This document shows positions 22,671 through 35,179 of a stretch of DNA of 64,000 nt, one piece after another. Position 1 is the stretch's first letter, and each line of letters begins with the position of its first letter. The DNA is from Anthopleura xanthogrammica (Eukaryota > Cnidaria > Anthozoa > Actiniaria > Actiniidae). The stretch lies in NCBI GenBank assembly GCA_964019055.1, contig OZ025207.1, forward strand, positions 2,521,001 through 2,585,000. Reading direction: 5' to 3'. The position numbers and the translations under genes were made by a program. The notes under the pieces were generated by a model. That model saw only the letters and a list, made by a program, of their open reading frames with translations, was not told where the DNA came from and searched no databases.

Positions 22671-23445
22671 TCACCTCTCGCTGAACACGTTAATTTTCTC
22701 CTCGCTTTCACAGTTTTTCTCTTCCAACCTGGCTAGGGTGTCTGCTTTGGTGAAGTCTTTGCAGCAAGAACAATGATATCTGATTTCTTTGGCAATGGTA
22801 TCTTGTCCACTGATTTGCAGGAGAACTTGCCCATTTCCTCTGATCTGGGCTGCCTTTAAGAGGGAGGAACTACCTTCTTTGTTTATGTCCAGCATTAGCG
22901 GCTCTCAAGTCCTACTTTTCTTGAAACATGGACCTAGTTTTCCAGTGCTACTTTCGCCAAAGCGGCTGGAGCCCCTGTTGAAGGTTGAAGCTTTTTCAAA
23001 TTTCGCCTTTTCTTCTTTCCTCTGTCTTTGCCTATCTTTTACCTTTCTGTCTGCTCTTCTCTCTCACTTTTCTCGTCTTCTGAATTGGATGATAATTCGT
23101 CAGAAAGATACTGATTCACTGTAGCCCAACTGTATTTGCTCTTGTCGGCAAGCTTGATGGATTTGATCCTCTTCCAGACCAGCTCGGAACCCTCGTCCAG
23201 TGCACGTTTTGCCTTCTCGAAGGTGTTGGACTTCAGATATCGTAGTGCATCATCGATTTTTTCGAGAACTAGCAAAGAGTGATCCAATTGTGCTGATTTC
23301 CTTTACTTTTACAGGTAAATGTCTCTTTTCGCTTTCAAAACTGTTTTCTCGAGATTGTGTTCTCTTCTGAAAATTTGATTGCGAAAGCTTGAAACTTTTC
23401 GTCTATTACTTTGGAAATATTACTCATTGAAGATTGCATTGCTTA
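22671..23445 (-). pseudogene. DIRS/Ngaro gag-like ORF, broken
   Basis: The minus strand reads MSNISKVIDEKFQAFAIKF, a stop and shift, then LRYLKSNTFEKAKRALDEG, KRIKSIKLADKSKYSWATV, NQYLSDELSSNSEDEKSER, a basic linker, and GQDTIAKEIRYHCSCCKDF. The LADKS.Y.W.TVNEYLSDEL.S.S.DE block is typical of the first ORF of cnidarian DIRS/Ngaro-type elements. At least one stop and two frame changes are needed. No RT follows. Confidence 0.5.
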
Positions 23446-23484
23446 TTGAATCACTGATTTTTATCGCAGCTTCACTAGGGGTTA

Positions 23485-24193
23485 GGTAGGTAGGTAGGTA
23501 AAACTTTATTTTAACATGCTTGCCCCGTAAACTAATAAGGCTGATTTCCACAAGGGGCGTGTGGTTACAACGTCATAGAAATGTACTACAATAAGTATAA
23601 AATTAGGTTATACTACTTAAAATTGAATATCACGAGCACTAATAAAAACTAATAAATTTGATATGAATCAGAGAATCAATTATGTTGGTAAAAGTCGATA
23701 GACTATTGGATTCATGGAAAGCTTCAGAAAGCGAATTCCACAGTTTTGTTCCACTATAGGAGAAGCTTTTCTTCATATACTCGGTTTTAGTTAGAGCTAA
23801 CTGCAGTGAGGTAGAGGAGCCTCTAAGGCTATAGTGTGTCGTATTTTTCTTACTAGAGAAAAGATGTGCAAGACAACTTGGAACCAAGCCATTAATCACC
23901 CTATTCATTTGTTTTGCTTTCGACTTTGCTCGCTGTGATTCCAGAGTACTCCATCCTAAGGCATTTAGAGCCTCTATGGCAGTTGTGTCATTGCTCATAT
24001 TCATTATCAATCGTGCAGATCTATTCTGAAGTTTCTGTAGCCTAGTTGAGAGCCCTTGGCCAAGGGTATCCCAGACCTCTCTACAGTAATTAAAGTGTGG
24101 CTGAATTAAAGCATTATATAGAGAGATTAGGGAGTCTCTATCAACAAAATCACGTATGTCCCTGCCATGGTGACCTTTAATTTTAGCATGCAT
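23485..24193 (-). mobile_element. LINE 3' end with (ACCT)n tail
   Basis: An open minus-strand frame (184 codons) carries SLISLYNALIQPHFNYCREV, LQKLQNRSARLIMN, EALNALGWSTLESQRAKSK and YSYSGTKLWNSLSEAF-like blocks of a LINE C-terminus. It is followed by a short 3' UTR and a tail seen on the plus strand as taggtaggtaggtaggta at 23,485-23,503. The tail repeat gives the 3' boundary directly. The element is 5'-truncated and sits just upstream of the DIRS gag-like piece. Confidence 0.8.
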
Positions 24194-25329
24194 AGTTTTT
24201 CACCAGACACTTGATATGCTACGGTTTCTGAACCCACATTTATTACTTATCATAACGTATTAAGGTAGTAGTACAGGTTCGAGGTTCAAGAACAGATAAT
24301 ATACAAAAAGTCTTCTTAAGATACCTAAATAACAAACAAAAACGAAGCACAGTACAAATTCACGAAAGGAAAACGAAAACTTACCCAGTAGCGCATCTAG
24401 ATCTAAGTCCCTAACATCTGGTGAATGAATGATTATGATTCTAATGCATATCCTACATGTTTTACTTGTGTATCGATTACGTAATGCCTTAGTACTTAAG
24501 ACCAGCGTCTGTTATAAAGTGTTAACATACCTAATTTGGTCATAATTTAGTGTAAGACTTATAACTCACAATAGCTGTGATGTAACTGAGATTAGAAATA
24601 TAAAGGGACGTGCATGTAAAAATTATGTTAATTTCTCATGAATTCTGGACAGCAAAAATCACTATGTAATTACTAATTTCTAATAGTAGTTGCTAATATT
24701 AACCAAAAACCCAAGTATCTATTAGAGGTTTTTTTCTAATGTTCAATGTTCATTCTTGGCCTTGATCATTCTTTAGGTTTTAAAGCCAAAGTTATCTATT
24801 CAAAGTGTAGCTCTGCTTCACAATAACCTACGGACAATAGAGTTTGGGAATTGTGAGTCTAGGACTGGTAGCCCATGGCTTAACAATAAAAGCACAGACA
24901 CTAATTAAATTGAAATTCTTAACCTTAAATACCCGAAACTACTCCTGAAATCCACACTCAAATTTACCGATTCTTATACAAAGGCGGATTTGAAACCAAT
25001 GAGGTTGGACTCCCAAATCTGAGTGCCAAGTCTTTCCACTAGTGCCTCATCACTCAAATCAAGAAGGCTAGGGCATGTTCTGTTCATAGAAATAGCCATA
25101 AGTATTGAGTATCGCAGTAATGCATAACTGTTACTCACCAGCAAATGGTCTACCATGAAGCTTCAGATTCAGTTGAATATCCTTCTGGCACTGGCCCTGC
25201 AGACGAAGTTCCCTTGCCTGCCAGCATATTACAGGTTCAAGCCCTGCTTGTTTTTATTGTCTTACGTTTAGATTTAGATTCTTTCTATTGGATATAACTT
25301 GAAATACATGAAACTTACCCCACCTTTGC
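24194..25329. other. gene-poor region
   Basis: About 1.1 kb of AT-rich DNA. A small minus-strand open frame at 24,974-25,156 has no recognisable motif. No repeat or RNA gene seen. Confidence 0.45.
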
Positions 25330-26110
25330 CCAGATACGTTCTGTAAAGAATTGTTTGCCATCCATCATCCGAAATTGGAATCTCCAATTTCATTAGAAGT
25401 TGCCAATCTAGGGACGGTCATAGAGTTCTTCTTTTTTTTCCCTTCTCAAAAATACCCTTTATGATATCTTTTCCCTCATTCGGCTTATGCAACATCTTGC
25501 AATAACACTACTCAATTAATTCTTCATTATCTGAGTCACAAATAGAAGAAAAGAAGCTTTCTCTCTTGTTTTCCTGGTTCTTTTGTAGTAAGATACGTTG
25601 CTCTCTTCAGTTTCTTCAAAGAAATTCGACAGTATGGAAGCTGACATACGTTTCTTCGGCAATGGTGAAGAGGAAAATGGCGGGGAAAATTTTGGCACCA
25701 ACTTTGCTAAAGATGGGCTTTTTGCCCCAGCATCTCTTGCTGACCCAGAAGCGGACGAATCTGACAAATCTTGAATTGAAGTGGAGGAACTATCAGAGAA
25801 TGAAGTCTCCTGAGTAGAAAGCCAGGAAAACCCGACTGTCACTGGTGGTTTCAAGCTTTCAGTCTCGATCGTCTCGGGAACAATCATTTCTTTTATCCAC
25901 AGAAACTGCTTGGAACCAAGAAATTCTGAATCCACTGGGTTCTTTCTTTGGATATTTGCAACTACTAAAGCGAAGGTAGTGCAAACATAAACATTTGTGG
26001 TTTCTTTTTAGCCCACATTGAAAACCTGCAAAGACACACATTTGCCATTCTTGTGCTTTAGGTCTTGAGGGACCACCACAGATACTGGTGTTGAGGGCAT
26101 ATCAGTTCTT
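25329..26110 (-). pseudogene. unknown repeat-borne gene, copy A (5' part)
   Basis: Read on the minus strand: LQVFNVG, a stop, then TTNVYVCTTFALVVANIQRK, a Ser-rich region (SSSTSIQDLSDSSASGSA), SILSNFFEETEESN, and, after frame changes, LDWQLLMKLEIPISDDGWQ...YRTYLGKGG ending at GGG|GTAAGT. The last block and its donor match copy B at 47.46-47.56 kb (DWQLLLLKLEVPISDEGWQ, GGG|GTAAGC), and LFNLG/VYVGTYF also correspond. Two independent copies sharing an exon border show a real gene family. The function is unknown; downstream exons are not found in copy A. Confidence 0.55.
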
Positions 26111-26384
26111 GCTTGGATCCAAAGTTGAAGAGAAAACGCGAAAAATCGTAACAAAGGACTTCTCAGTTTCCTCACATCTTGCCAGTTCTAAAGCTTGAAT
26201 CGAACTGAACTCAAAGATCGAATAAATGCTGCAGTCATTTCTTGTAGCATGTATGTTAAGCTCTCTGTTTGTAACTGTAGGTTGAGAGCTTTCAAAATGT
26301 GACAATCAGTGGTTGGTGTTTCCTGCTTACGAGCTCACTTTTCAAAATTAGCATTCTCCCAATAGCTTGATTTGTGTTCGTATA

Positions 26385-26640
26385 TTACCTAGGATATCTT
26401 TCTGCTTCCTTGATAGCCCATTGCCTTCCTTCATGTCTCAAAATGTCCCCAGGGGAGTTAAAGTGTTGTGACTTTCTCAAAACGATGGATCTCGCTACAT
26501 CATTGTTTTTCTCCACACCTTGACCTGTGAACACTTTCATATTTTTGTACATGCCAAGAAACCATGGAACATTGCCTAATTTTATGGTGCGCAGGAGACT
26601 GGCACTACCGGATTTTTGCGGACTTCGCACTTTTACTATT
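26385..26640 (-). pseudogene. fragment of uncharacterised repeat-borne protein (terminal exon?)
   Basis: The minus strand reads LLRTIKLGNVPWFLGMYKNM, FTGQGVEKNNDVARSIVLRK and DILRHEGRQWAIKEAERYP before a stop. The EKNNDDARR...RQW pattern recalls the C-terminus of a family of predicted cnidarian proteins of unknown function. There is no ATG and a stop lies just upstream, so it would need to be a last exon. Its upstream border is within 20 bases of the divergent SAP-SWIM-YqaJ start. Confidence 0.4.
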
Positions 26641-26651
26641 CCGGATTCAAA

Positions 26652-28279
26652 ATGGCGGCAAGCAATTCAAAAACTCGTCCAAAATGTGAATCAAAAGTGT
26701 CTTCTTTTGAGGCAATCAAATGTGATATATCTCCAGAAAGCTTGCCATCACTCGGCAAAGAAAGTCTGAAGCAATATTGTAAGGAACTGGGGCTAAAGGT
26801 CACTGGGGAAAAGCATCAACTTGTTGATAGGTTAACTCCTCTAGGGAAATCAACTGAACTATTCAAGAAGAAAGTACTTCGCATTAGTCAAACTTTTAAA
26901 TTCTCCACCTCACTTGATGCCTCGGAAGTTCCTCCTACATCAGCCAACTGGAAAATAATAGGATAAAATGAAGATCTAAATGTCCCTGTGGTTAACGAAA
27001 ACACTATTCGAGACTACCAGAAAGCCAAATACGCAGGTAGAAAAGGTCAGCACCTTATGTTTTCTTCGAGGTGAATAATGTCTGTGCAAATGATTGATCA
27101 AGAAAGCAATTCTAAACGCTCATTTGTAAAAGCAAACATCCTCAAATCCTACATAGGATGTATTTCCCATCCTGTAACCATAATGTTTGTTGGTAATACA
27201 CCTACCCAAGCATATTGTCTTTGTGCAGTGGGGAAAAGTGGACTGTGCTGTCATGCAATCGCCTTGCTGATGCAGTTGAATTATTTTAGAAAACAAAAGA
27301 AGCTGTTTCTTTATATGACTTGCACTGAAAAATTACGAAAATGGCACCTGAAAGGACCTGCATGTAATAAAACAGTAAAGTCAGCATCACAGATCAAGCT
27401 GAAGCATTTGAGAAATCTCAGAGGAGCAAGACTGGATATAAAAACAATAAGGCAGAAGGAAAAAATTGTAGAACAAAATAAGGAAAGTGATTTCAGTGAT
27501 TGGTATAGACGTGTGTGATTGAAATGGAAAGGAAAATCATGGAAAATATTGCAAAAAAGAAATCAGTTGAAAATCATGTTTATTCAGTGTACAAGAAGAA
27601 ATCTGGCTTGTTTTTTCATTTAAGATATAAAACAGAGTATGAAAGAAGGGAGAAAGGACTAGATAATGACAAAGAAGTATTAAAACCAAGATTCCAGGCA
27701 GGCAACGAGTCAATTTGGAGGCCACAAATAGCAACCAAGTCAAAGGATAACTCATGCAGCAGCAGCTCATCTGACTGGCCATGCCAGAATGAAAAAATTA
27801 TCATCCCTCTATTGAAAAAGCAGAATTATTTCGAAGTTGAGCAATGTTCTAATGACTGGAGAGCACTAAGAGTTGGGATTATAACGGCAAGCAAGGTTCC
27901 ATCTCTCCTCGGATTTAGCGTGAAAGAGTTTGACAATGGATGGTTTGCAATAAAGAACAGAATTGATGAACATGTTTTAAATCCAAAAAGGAGTAAATTA
28001 CCAAATTTTATAAGAGGCAAGCAACAGGAACAAAATGCAATACAACAATTTCAAAATGACAGTAAAATGGATATCTCTCAGTGTGGGTACTTCAAACATC
28101 CTTCTGATAATAGATTTGGAGCCAGTCCTGATGGGGTGAGCACCAGGCAGCAGCAGTTCTTGGTTGAAATAAAAACCAGATCTCTTCCCAATAACACCCA
28201 GCTGGAAAAACTAAACCAAGAGGAAAAAGACAAGAAAATGGAGATTGCATCGAAACCATTACAACAAGTAAGACAATGA
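26652..28279 (+). pseudogene. SAP-SWIM-YqaJ nuclease gene, broken frame
   Basis: From ATG 26,652 (MAASNSKTRPKC) the product has a SAP domain (SLPSLGKESLKQYCKELGLK), a SWIM zinc finger (YCLCAVGKSGLCCHAIALL, CxC...CxH pattern), LYMTCTEKLRKWHLKG, and a YqaJ/lambda-exonuclease-like PD-(D/E)XK core: RVGIITASKVPSLLG, IRGKQQEQNAI, FGASPDG and VEIKTRS. The catalytic E, D and ExK are all retained. SAP binds DNA and YqaJ enzymes degrade or process DNA ends. Two in-frame stops (about 26,965 and 27,071) and a 1-nt shift near 27,515 disrupt it. The last codons run into CAACAA|GTAAGA, so 3' exons existed but are not seen. Confidence 0.75.
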
Positions 28280-28494
28280 ATTACATTATTGAATATTTGT
28301 CTAACGTGTTAATCTCCCAAGTTAATCACAAATGCTGAAAACCAATACTTTATCAAGTGCTTATACAGTACTCTGTACAAGCATTGCAATCCTAGTAGCT
28401 ACCCCCTTCCACCCTAATCCACACCCACGAATATTTTTGAACCTGTTAACATAGCACAATTGTTTGCAACAGCAATTGAAGATTTTTGTATGTC

Positions 28495-31400
28495 CTAGTT
28501 GATGGTGATTCCTTGAAATGATATGGGTTTTAGATTGAAATCATCATCATCATCATTATCATCATCATCATCAGAATGATGACCTTCATCATCACCATCA
28601 CCACCAACTTGGCTTTGGGATTGTTCATCCTCTTGTGTGTTTTCATCAATATCTTCACTTGGAATTGCATGGTGATGCTGAATTAGTTGAAGAAGGATTT
28701 CTATGGGAACTGATAGCCTTAAAACCTGGGACTTTCCACGGGAAAAGAGAGCTGAAAAAAATCAAACAAAGTGACTTTTATTATTAATTGATTGGTTATA
28801 TCAATCACAGAACTTGAGGTGCATGCATATACAATCATGTATTATATGTGGCCAAGAGAGTATGAAGTAAGAGAACACAACTCCGCACCCTATGATAATT
28901 TTTTTTTAAATTATATATTTTTATAATATCTATATTAAGCTGTGCGTGCAGTCTGAAATATTTTATCATGGGATTCCTGATTAAGTTTGGGCTGCGCACC
29001 GGCTAAAAAGAGCTGTGAGCGGAACTAAAAATGAATTGTCAAATAATTTTTATTTTCATAAGTTTAAACTTACCACCAATTAGTGCATCATTGCTGTAGC
29101 GTTTACATATGTTGAGTTCCCAATCATCATGTATGTCATCATATGTGTTTTCAGCTTCTTCTATAAAGGAGAAAATTCTTCTCTTGACAGACACTGCTTT
29201 CATTTTATCAAATTCTTGCATATGGTATGTGTCTTCTCCAAAAACAAAGAGTTCTGTTAAGAAGTCAACTGAAACATAAAAGTAAATGTAAACATAATGA
29301 AAAACAATGTAGTGTGCATGAATTTGTAATCATAATTAGACAGAATGTGGGCATAAGGAGGAGTTAGAAGTTCAAAGGAAAATACCAACAGTTATAGAAG
29401 TTGTTAAAAATTAATGATTATAATAAGTACAAGTAGAAGTATCATAATTATGCCAAAAATCAAAGTGCTTCACACAATTATTAATAGGCACATATTGGAG
29501 GGACCTCCCTTTTCATAGCAAATGTATATATATATAGCATTCACTAGGAGTTGAAAAGGCGACCAAGATAATCATATTTGAAAATGAAGGTCATAATTTG
29601 AAGGGATTTTGCATTACATTTTAGACTCATTTTCCCATTTCTGCACCAACACAAACACATGTAGGTAGAATATGATTATGAGTTGCCTTTGTTTTTGATT
29701 GCTTCAGGCAATCAATTTTATAGTGCACTGGAAAGTGTGTGAGGTGGCAAAGTTTTGGCTGCAGGGAATAAAACAATGAAAACGACTTAATTTTGAGCTG
29801 TATCAGTCTTGTAAATACTATAAAAATGGGCATAATTTAATAGTATTACCAAAAGGACCATTAAGAAATTAATTCTCTTACCAAAAAATTTTCTGAAATC
29901 GTTAGCTAACTGTTTTTCTCCTGCTGTCAACTTTGTTTCCCTTCTGCTGCAGTAAATGGGTTTTGGAAAGAACCACATCATTCTAGAAGTAACTCCTTTT
30001 GCATTGTTGGTGATGTATTTGATGATAGGGAGAACTGATAATGGCTGACTGAATCCCATTAATGTAAAGGAACTTTGTGACATCTTGTAGTTGCAATTCC
30101 CAGTGACTATAAAGAGAAATGTATTACAAGACTCTAAGATGAGGGTTAAATTTGTGGTACAATAATATAAATGCAATACAGTATTACCAGTAATGAGTAT
30201 ACTATAAAATTATGGGGGTAAACTGTGGAAAGAGGGTTCCTGGAATAAGGTGGCAATGATAAGTTGCTAGAAAGTTGGCTACTACAGAAAAAATAATGTT
30301 ATATACCAAAATCCGCAAAAGTTTTCTATACTGCAAAGGTTTTCTTTTTTTTTTGAATTATGGTACTTACTGAACGTACTGCGCATTTCAATAAAATATT
30401 ACGAATCACATGATTTTACGTAACTCAGTCCTGTTCAAGAGATGTTTTCCGTAAGTTTAAGTAAGCTTATTTTTCACGAAGAAGCATAAGCTTTTATAGT
30501 AATATTAGGCATATGTGATTCAATTCATAGTTCTGGCTAAAGCTTATTCGTTTCTCTAGATTGACTCCAAAACTTAATCAAAACAAAGAAGGATCACATG
30601 TTATTATCGTTTAAAAAACTATTTCTTTGATCGGTAAATAGTTTCATCATGAAAGTCTGACTTTAGAATTGTAAACTGAACTAAAAATGATTTTACGTAA
30701 GCTTACCAAATGTTTCAGAACGCCTTTTCTTCTATGAAGGAAAATTGCAATACTAACTTTACTTAAAAGCTAATAACCTTCCTAGATCTTTAAAGGTAAA
30801 AAAATTTTGAGTTTTTCTGTTTTTTTTTTTTTTTGGCTCACATGGCAGTAAATTCGAAGCTGCAGGCCTTCTTGTCGTGCAAATTTTAAACGCTCCGAAA
30901 GCACAGCTTGTCATGTCGCTTGTCATGGATTGTCATGCCTTTTCTATTTGATGTATCACGCTTGTCACACATTATAGTATCACATTGATCATAATAAAAT
31001 TCTTTGAAAATTCGTATCTCTTTAAATCCCCTGGATACCTAATCTTTTGATCTTTTGGTGATGTCACCCATAATTTGTAAACAATATAATGTTTCTGTAA
31101 ATATTTTCTTGAAAAATAATTATTGAAAGAAGGAGTTCATTTTTGCAATCATGTTGAGAGGGTTCAAGGTACTGCGGATTTCGACTTGAAACTTGAAAAT
31201 CATTACTTTTTGCGATATGAATGGCATAATTTTGTTTTGCTTCACTTTTTAAGACATACATATATGACTTCAATTTTAGACAGACATGACTTCTTTGCTT
31301 TCAGTGGTGATAGGTTAAATGTGCTTTTCGCTAACAAAAAATAAAAAAATAAAAAAATAAAAAGCACATAGAAATTTATATTTTTTGTAAATTACTTTAG

Positions 31401-31827
31401 TCTTCAAAACAAATTTGCCATCTTTTGGAGGGTCTTTTGCTGAACCAGCAGTAAAAGTTTGACGGCCAGGTTATTTTTGCCATGGGAAGTACGTCATTTG
31501 AAAGTATTTTCAATGTTTAAATTTGAAAAGTAGGACATGAAAAGGAATAATAATACTTTCTAGTTTCTCGTGATTTACTTTTCCCAGTGTGGAGTTTCAG
31601 GAAATATTGATATTGGTTAGTATCACGGAATACATATTCATGGTCGAAAAAAAGGAAGTTATTTCATCGAAGAGGCCAATTTGGCATCCACCACCCCTCG
31701 CAAGTCTGTCACCAAACTTCTCCCACGTACAGCTTGTCAACATCGTCTCCACACCTTGCATGCCTCTTGCCATACAATTCTCCTCAATATCCTCCAAAAT
31801 CTTTTCCATCCAGCCATGAAACGTACG
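28495..31827 (-). CDS. multi-exon DUF3987-like gene, convergent to the YqaJ gene
   Basis: Four minus-strand exons have GT-AG borders. Exon about 31,636-31,827: ARGMQGVETMLTSCTWEKFG and GGCQIGLFDEITSFFSTMN. Exon 29,883-30,106: NCNYKMSQSSFTLMGFSQP, NNAKGVTSRMMWFFPKP and EKQLANDFRKFF. Exon 29,074-29,268: EEAENTYDDIHDDWEL. Terminal exon 28,495-28,751: RGKSQVLRLSVPIEILLQL, an Asp-rich stretch, then a stop. The FDE, GF.QP and G...R..WFFPKP blocks resemble DUF3987-type primase/helicase-associated proteins that I associate with YqaJ genes in cnidarian repeats. At least one exon between 30.1 and 31.6 kb is missing from my model. Confidence 0.45.
28540..28612. repeat. (ATC)n/(GAT)n low-complexity tract
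   Basis: The plus strand repeats atcatcatcatc with single interruptions. On the minus strand it encodes an Asp-rich segment inside the terminal exon of the DUF3987-like gene. Confidence 0.8.
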
Positions 31828-32744
31828 TCCTACATTGGAATAAATAAATATTTAAAACATAAAACATCAAATATCGCTTTATTTCTTGCTAGTAATGAAG
31901 TGAAAGATAGTAATGCAACCTTTGAAATGTAGTACAAACAAGAACCACATTTTTGTGTACATATAGACTGTCAATGAAAAATTGAACATTCAATCTGTAT
32001 TTATATACTATCAAAAAAAATGAATGAAAAAAAATATCCTCCAAGCACTTGGCACAGTAAAAAAAAATCGTGCAAATCGCCGAGCGTGACATTATTTTCG
32101 CTAGGCCATAAACTGCCCACTTAAAGCTACAAATATGCTGTTTACCAATGAGAAAATCCACAATCTCACATATTTTTTATCTGTATTTTTGGTAGGAAGT
32201 AGTAGTTTTTCAATATGTATAATAAGGTTTGTACGAAAAATTGGTTGATCTTATAGAACTTTGGCATAATAATGATTTTTTCGTGGGAAAGAAACACAAA
32301 TTACGGCAAGTTTTGCCAATATAACATTTTAGGTAATCAGAGTGCGGGAATTTGCACCAATATATTGGCGGAAAGGTTATAAAATATATAAGATATATTG
32401 GGCATGCACGGCCACTAGTTCGAGCTATTGAGTTAAACGTCACAATGCAAACTGCTTCAAATATCGAAAAAGTAAACTGTAGACTAGTAGTTTCTAATAG
32501 AAAGGGGAATGCTGCGAACAGCACTGTTTTGGCCTTCGTGTGGTAGGAAGCGCTGTTATCTTAAGTTAGAAAACAAGTATGGCAATAATTGCTTGTTTTT
32601 TTTAGACACTGAGGCGAGCATAAACTGAGAAAGCAACCCTGTTGTACTTAAGACCTTGTTATAAATACAAATAGATCTTTTTAAAACGTTAACAGGGACC
32701 ATGTTTTAATGTGTTTAGATCAAAGTATCAAAAAGTACTTTAAA
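31828..32744. other. gene-poor AT-rich region
   Basis: About 900 bases with short frames on both strands and no recognised motif. It could hide 5' exons of the DUF3987-like gene. Confidence 0.4.
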
Positions 32745-33129
32745 TTATACTTTACAAATATGATTTCTTGGTGAAGTTATATTGTCGAAGTTTTTGCCTC
32801 GATTGGCGACGATTGGTTTGATGTACTCAATCGGCAAATTGTTTGTTTGAGCATCAATAGGCAAAGAGCGAGCTCTATCAGGCAAATACGTGAGAGACAA
32901 CGTATCTGTATTTGGAATAATTCCTCTTTCAAAGGCATTTAAGTACATTTTATCTCCTTCAAAAAGAATCTGATCAACAATGGCGTCAGTCCAGCTTTCG
33001 ATCGATAATGTCTGGGCACATAGTAGCGCCGAAAAACTCATAAATGAACATTGTCGTCCTCGTGATATGTCACTAAATCGTTCTTGACCTTGATGAATGA
33101 TTCCAGCAACAAATAATTTTGAGCTGGAC
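32745..33129 (-). pseudogene. cysteine peptidase-like (C76/OTU-like) N-terminal fragment
   Basis: From ATG 33,129 the protein reads KLFVAGIIHQGQERFSDISR, GRQCSFMSFSALLCAQTLS, WTDAIVDQILFEGDKMYLNA and PNTDTLSLTYLPDRARS. The QG..RF...RG.QC...S spacing places a candidate catalytic Cys in GRQC, as in C76-type deubiquitinating peptidases and in related proteins repeated in cnidarian genomes, often with Helitron-like helicases. The His-containing C-terminal half is absent and the frame stops at 32,745. The peptidase class is inference. Confidence 0.45.
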
Positions 33130-34394
33130 ATAGTTAGAATGCGAAAAAAAATACTTAATTGGTTTGATTTCCACAGTGCCAACCAAACCAAGACCCGACC
33201 GTCACCAAGACTATATAAACGAAGTCCCACATGCGCTGTGTGCATGCACGGAATGACAAAGGAGATACAATATCAAGTTTTTTCATGGTATATACACGGC
33301 ACACAGGGTTCCCAAAATTAGCCAATCACAGGGCAAGATTAGTACATTTGAACATAACGTTTTCTTATTTTTTGAAAAAATTTCCATTCGTGTTACTCAA
33401 GATTGCAAAACATTGCAATGTTGAGGCATCTCAATGTTGAGGTCATATAGTATACTAGGTAATGTATTAATGACTTTTGTTAGCCTTTAAGCAATAGCTT
33501 GAAGTTGATGATGTCGTTTGCCGCTTGTCTAGGTCTCATCGAGTTTTATAGTTATTCGATAAAAAACAATTTCAACAATATTTGTTTATCGTTGCCAAGG
33601 TAACGTCAATCAAGCTAAAATTAACATCATTTTAAAATTTCATCTTAGCTCTATAACTGGTCCAAAAATCAAGTATATAGGTATAAGTTGAGACTATGAA
33701 TAAGCCAAATGGAAATGAAAGGTATGGTCTGAAAAATACTATAGGAAGCCACCTTAAAGCAACCAATTTCCACACGAACCATGAACCATGTTAATTTAAC
33801 AAGAAGTACCTCACCGCATGTATAGGCGTATATAATACATTTTCCACCCTTCGATATCCATTGAAGGAATAAGCATTGGTAATATGATGCAAATAATGAT
33901 GTTAATAAGGAAAAGCGAAATTAACTCTGATTTCGTGTAATACCACTTTCATTGTATATGGGAAACCGTACGTAGGCTAACTCTGATGTCATGAGGAGCT
34001 TCATATGACTTTGAAAAACTGGCTTCCTGCTGATGTCTGTTCCCTGAGAGGACCAACATCGGCAGGGGGCAAACAAAAAGCGAGTTTCTTGAATCAGGGC
34101 GTAGGTGTTGGTTTTTACACTTCAGGTGTCACCTTTTGTCAAGCTTTGCGTATTGAGGTCAACAGAACTGAATAAGTCTTACCAATGCTTTTCTTAATTA
34201 TGGTATATTTTATTAAAATACACAGTTAATTCTGCTATGAAATAATTCAATAGGTAATTCCGTAGTTTACAATTGGCTGTAAACTAGCCCAGTCTTGGTT
34301 ACAATTTCTTGTTTTGAATACTATTTGAATATTTTAAATAACATTGTTCTCCAGATAAAAGTAACTTAAAGTTCAGTAGTAACATATTTAAAAC
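33130..34394. other. gene-poor AT-rich region
   Basis: About 1.25 kb with no recognisable exon, inverted repeat or RNA gene. Confidence 0.45.
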
Positions 34395-34714
34395 TTAGTA
34401 AAGCTCACTGCAGCTTGGTCTTTCTTCAACGGAAGGCGAAAGACAACGCGTAACTAGATGAGGAAGCTCGCCAAACTTACATTTGATATATATTTGTTCA
34501 ACCACCTTAGCGAAACTAAAAACGTCACTTGCAATGGACTGTCCGCCGCGTCCTTCAACAATTTCGGGAGCGATGTGAGGGTACTTCTTCTTGTACTTCA
34601 GTTGCTCTTCAGCAGTCAAAAGCTTGGGTCCTTTAGGGTCCGAAATTGGTCGGCTTTTGCCGAAGTCAATGATAACGGGTATAAAAACGGCACCCTGTTT
34701 TGGGCCTGAAACAG
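34395..34714 (-). pseudogene. protein kinase C-lobe exon
   Basis: After an acceptor (ccgctgtttcag) the minus strand reads VFIPVIIDFGKSRPISD, LTAEEQLKYKKKYPHIAPE, SIASDVFSFAKVVEQI and LSPSVEERPSCSELY. DFG, the APE motif, the F-helix Asp (SDVFSF) and the RP...L end of the kinase fold are visible. It is the C-terminal exon of a eukaryotic-type Ser/Thr or Tyr-like kinase related to the remnant at 40.4-41.2 kb (IIIDFGKSG, SYPHIAPEIVDG, KSDIFSYGK). No N-lobe is found between here and 35.4 kb. Confidence 0.65.
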
Positions 34715-34852
34715 CGGAAAAAATCACAGTCACACCCGGAAAAAATCACACTTTTGCGGAAAAAATCACACTTGCGCGGAAAAAGTCACACCATGCGCGG
34801 AAATAGTCACATTTGCGCGGAAATAGTCACAGTGGAAATTATCACACTTATT
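34712..34852. repeat. about 20-bp degenerate tandem repeat (gcggaaaaaatcacactt)
   Basis: Seven diverged units of gcggaaaaaatcacacttg(c) lie immediately upstream of the kinase exon, overlapping its splice acceptor. The unit length varies from 19 to 23 bases. Confidence 0.8.
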
Positions 34853-35179
34853 TAAAATTGAACAGAGAAGGTTCAAATCAACTGGGTAATGCATAACTAA
34901 GCACTTTTTACCACAGATAAGTGTTTGCGAAGATGTTAGGCAGTCCCTTCTGGTTTTCTATGAATGTAGATATGAAAGCACCATTACAGTCAAACCTCTA
35001 TTGATGTCTGGCTTGCAAATAATACTTGGCATACCAGAAGGGACAGTTATAACCATAAGGGAATGGGATATGAACACAATATTTAAGATATACCTGAAGG
35101 GACAGTTCTAACCATTAAGGAATCGTGTATATGGAAACAGTGTATGATATGGCTTGCCTGAAGTGAGACTGTCTCATTG

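Noticed and set aside
26652..28279. Prophage or bacterial contamination, because of the YqaJ domain
   Set aside because: The gene has SAP and SWIM domains, a splice donor at its end and neighbours with spliceosomal introns; the base composition matches its surroundings.
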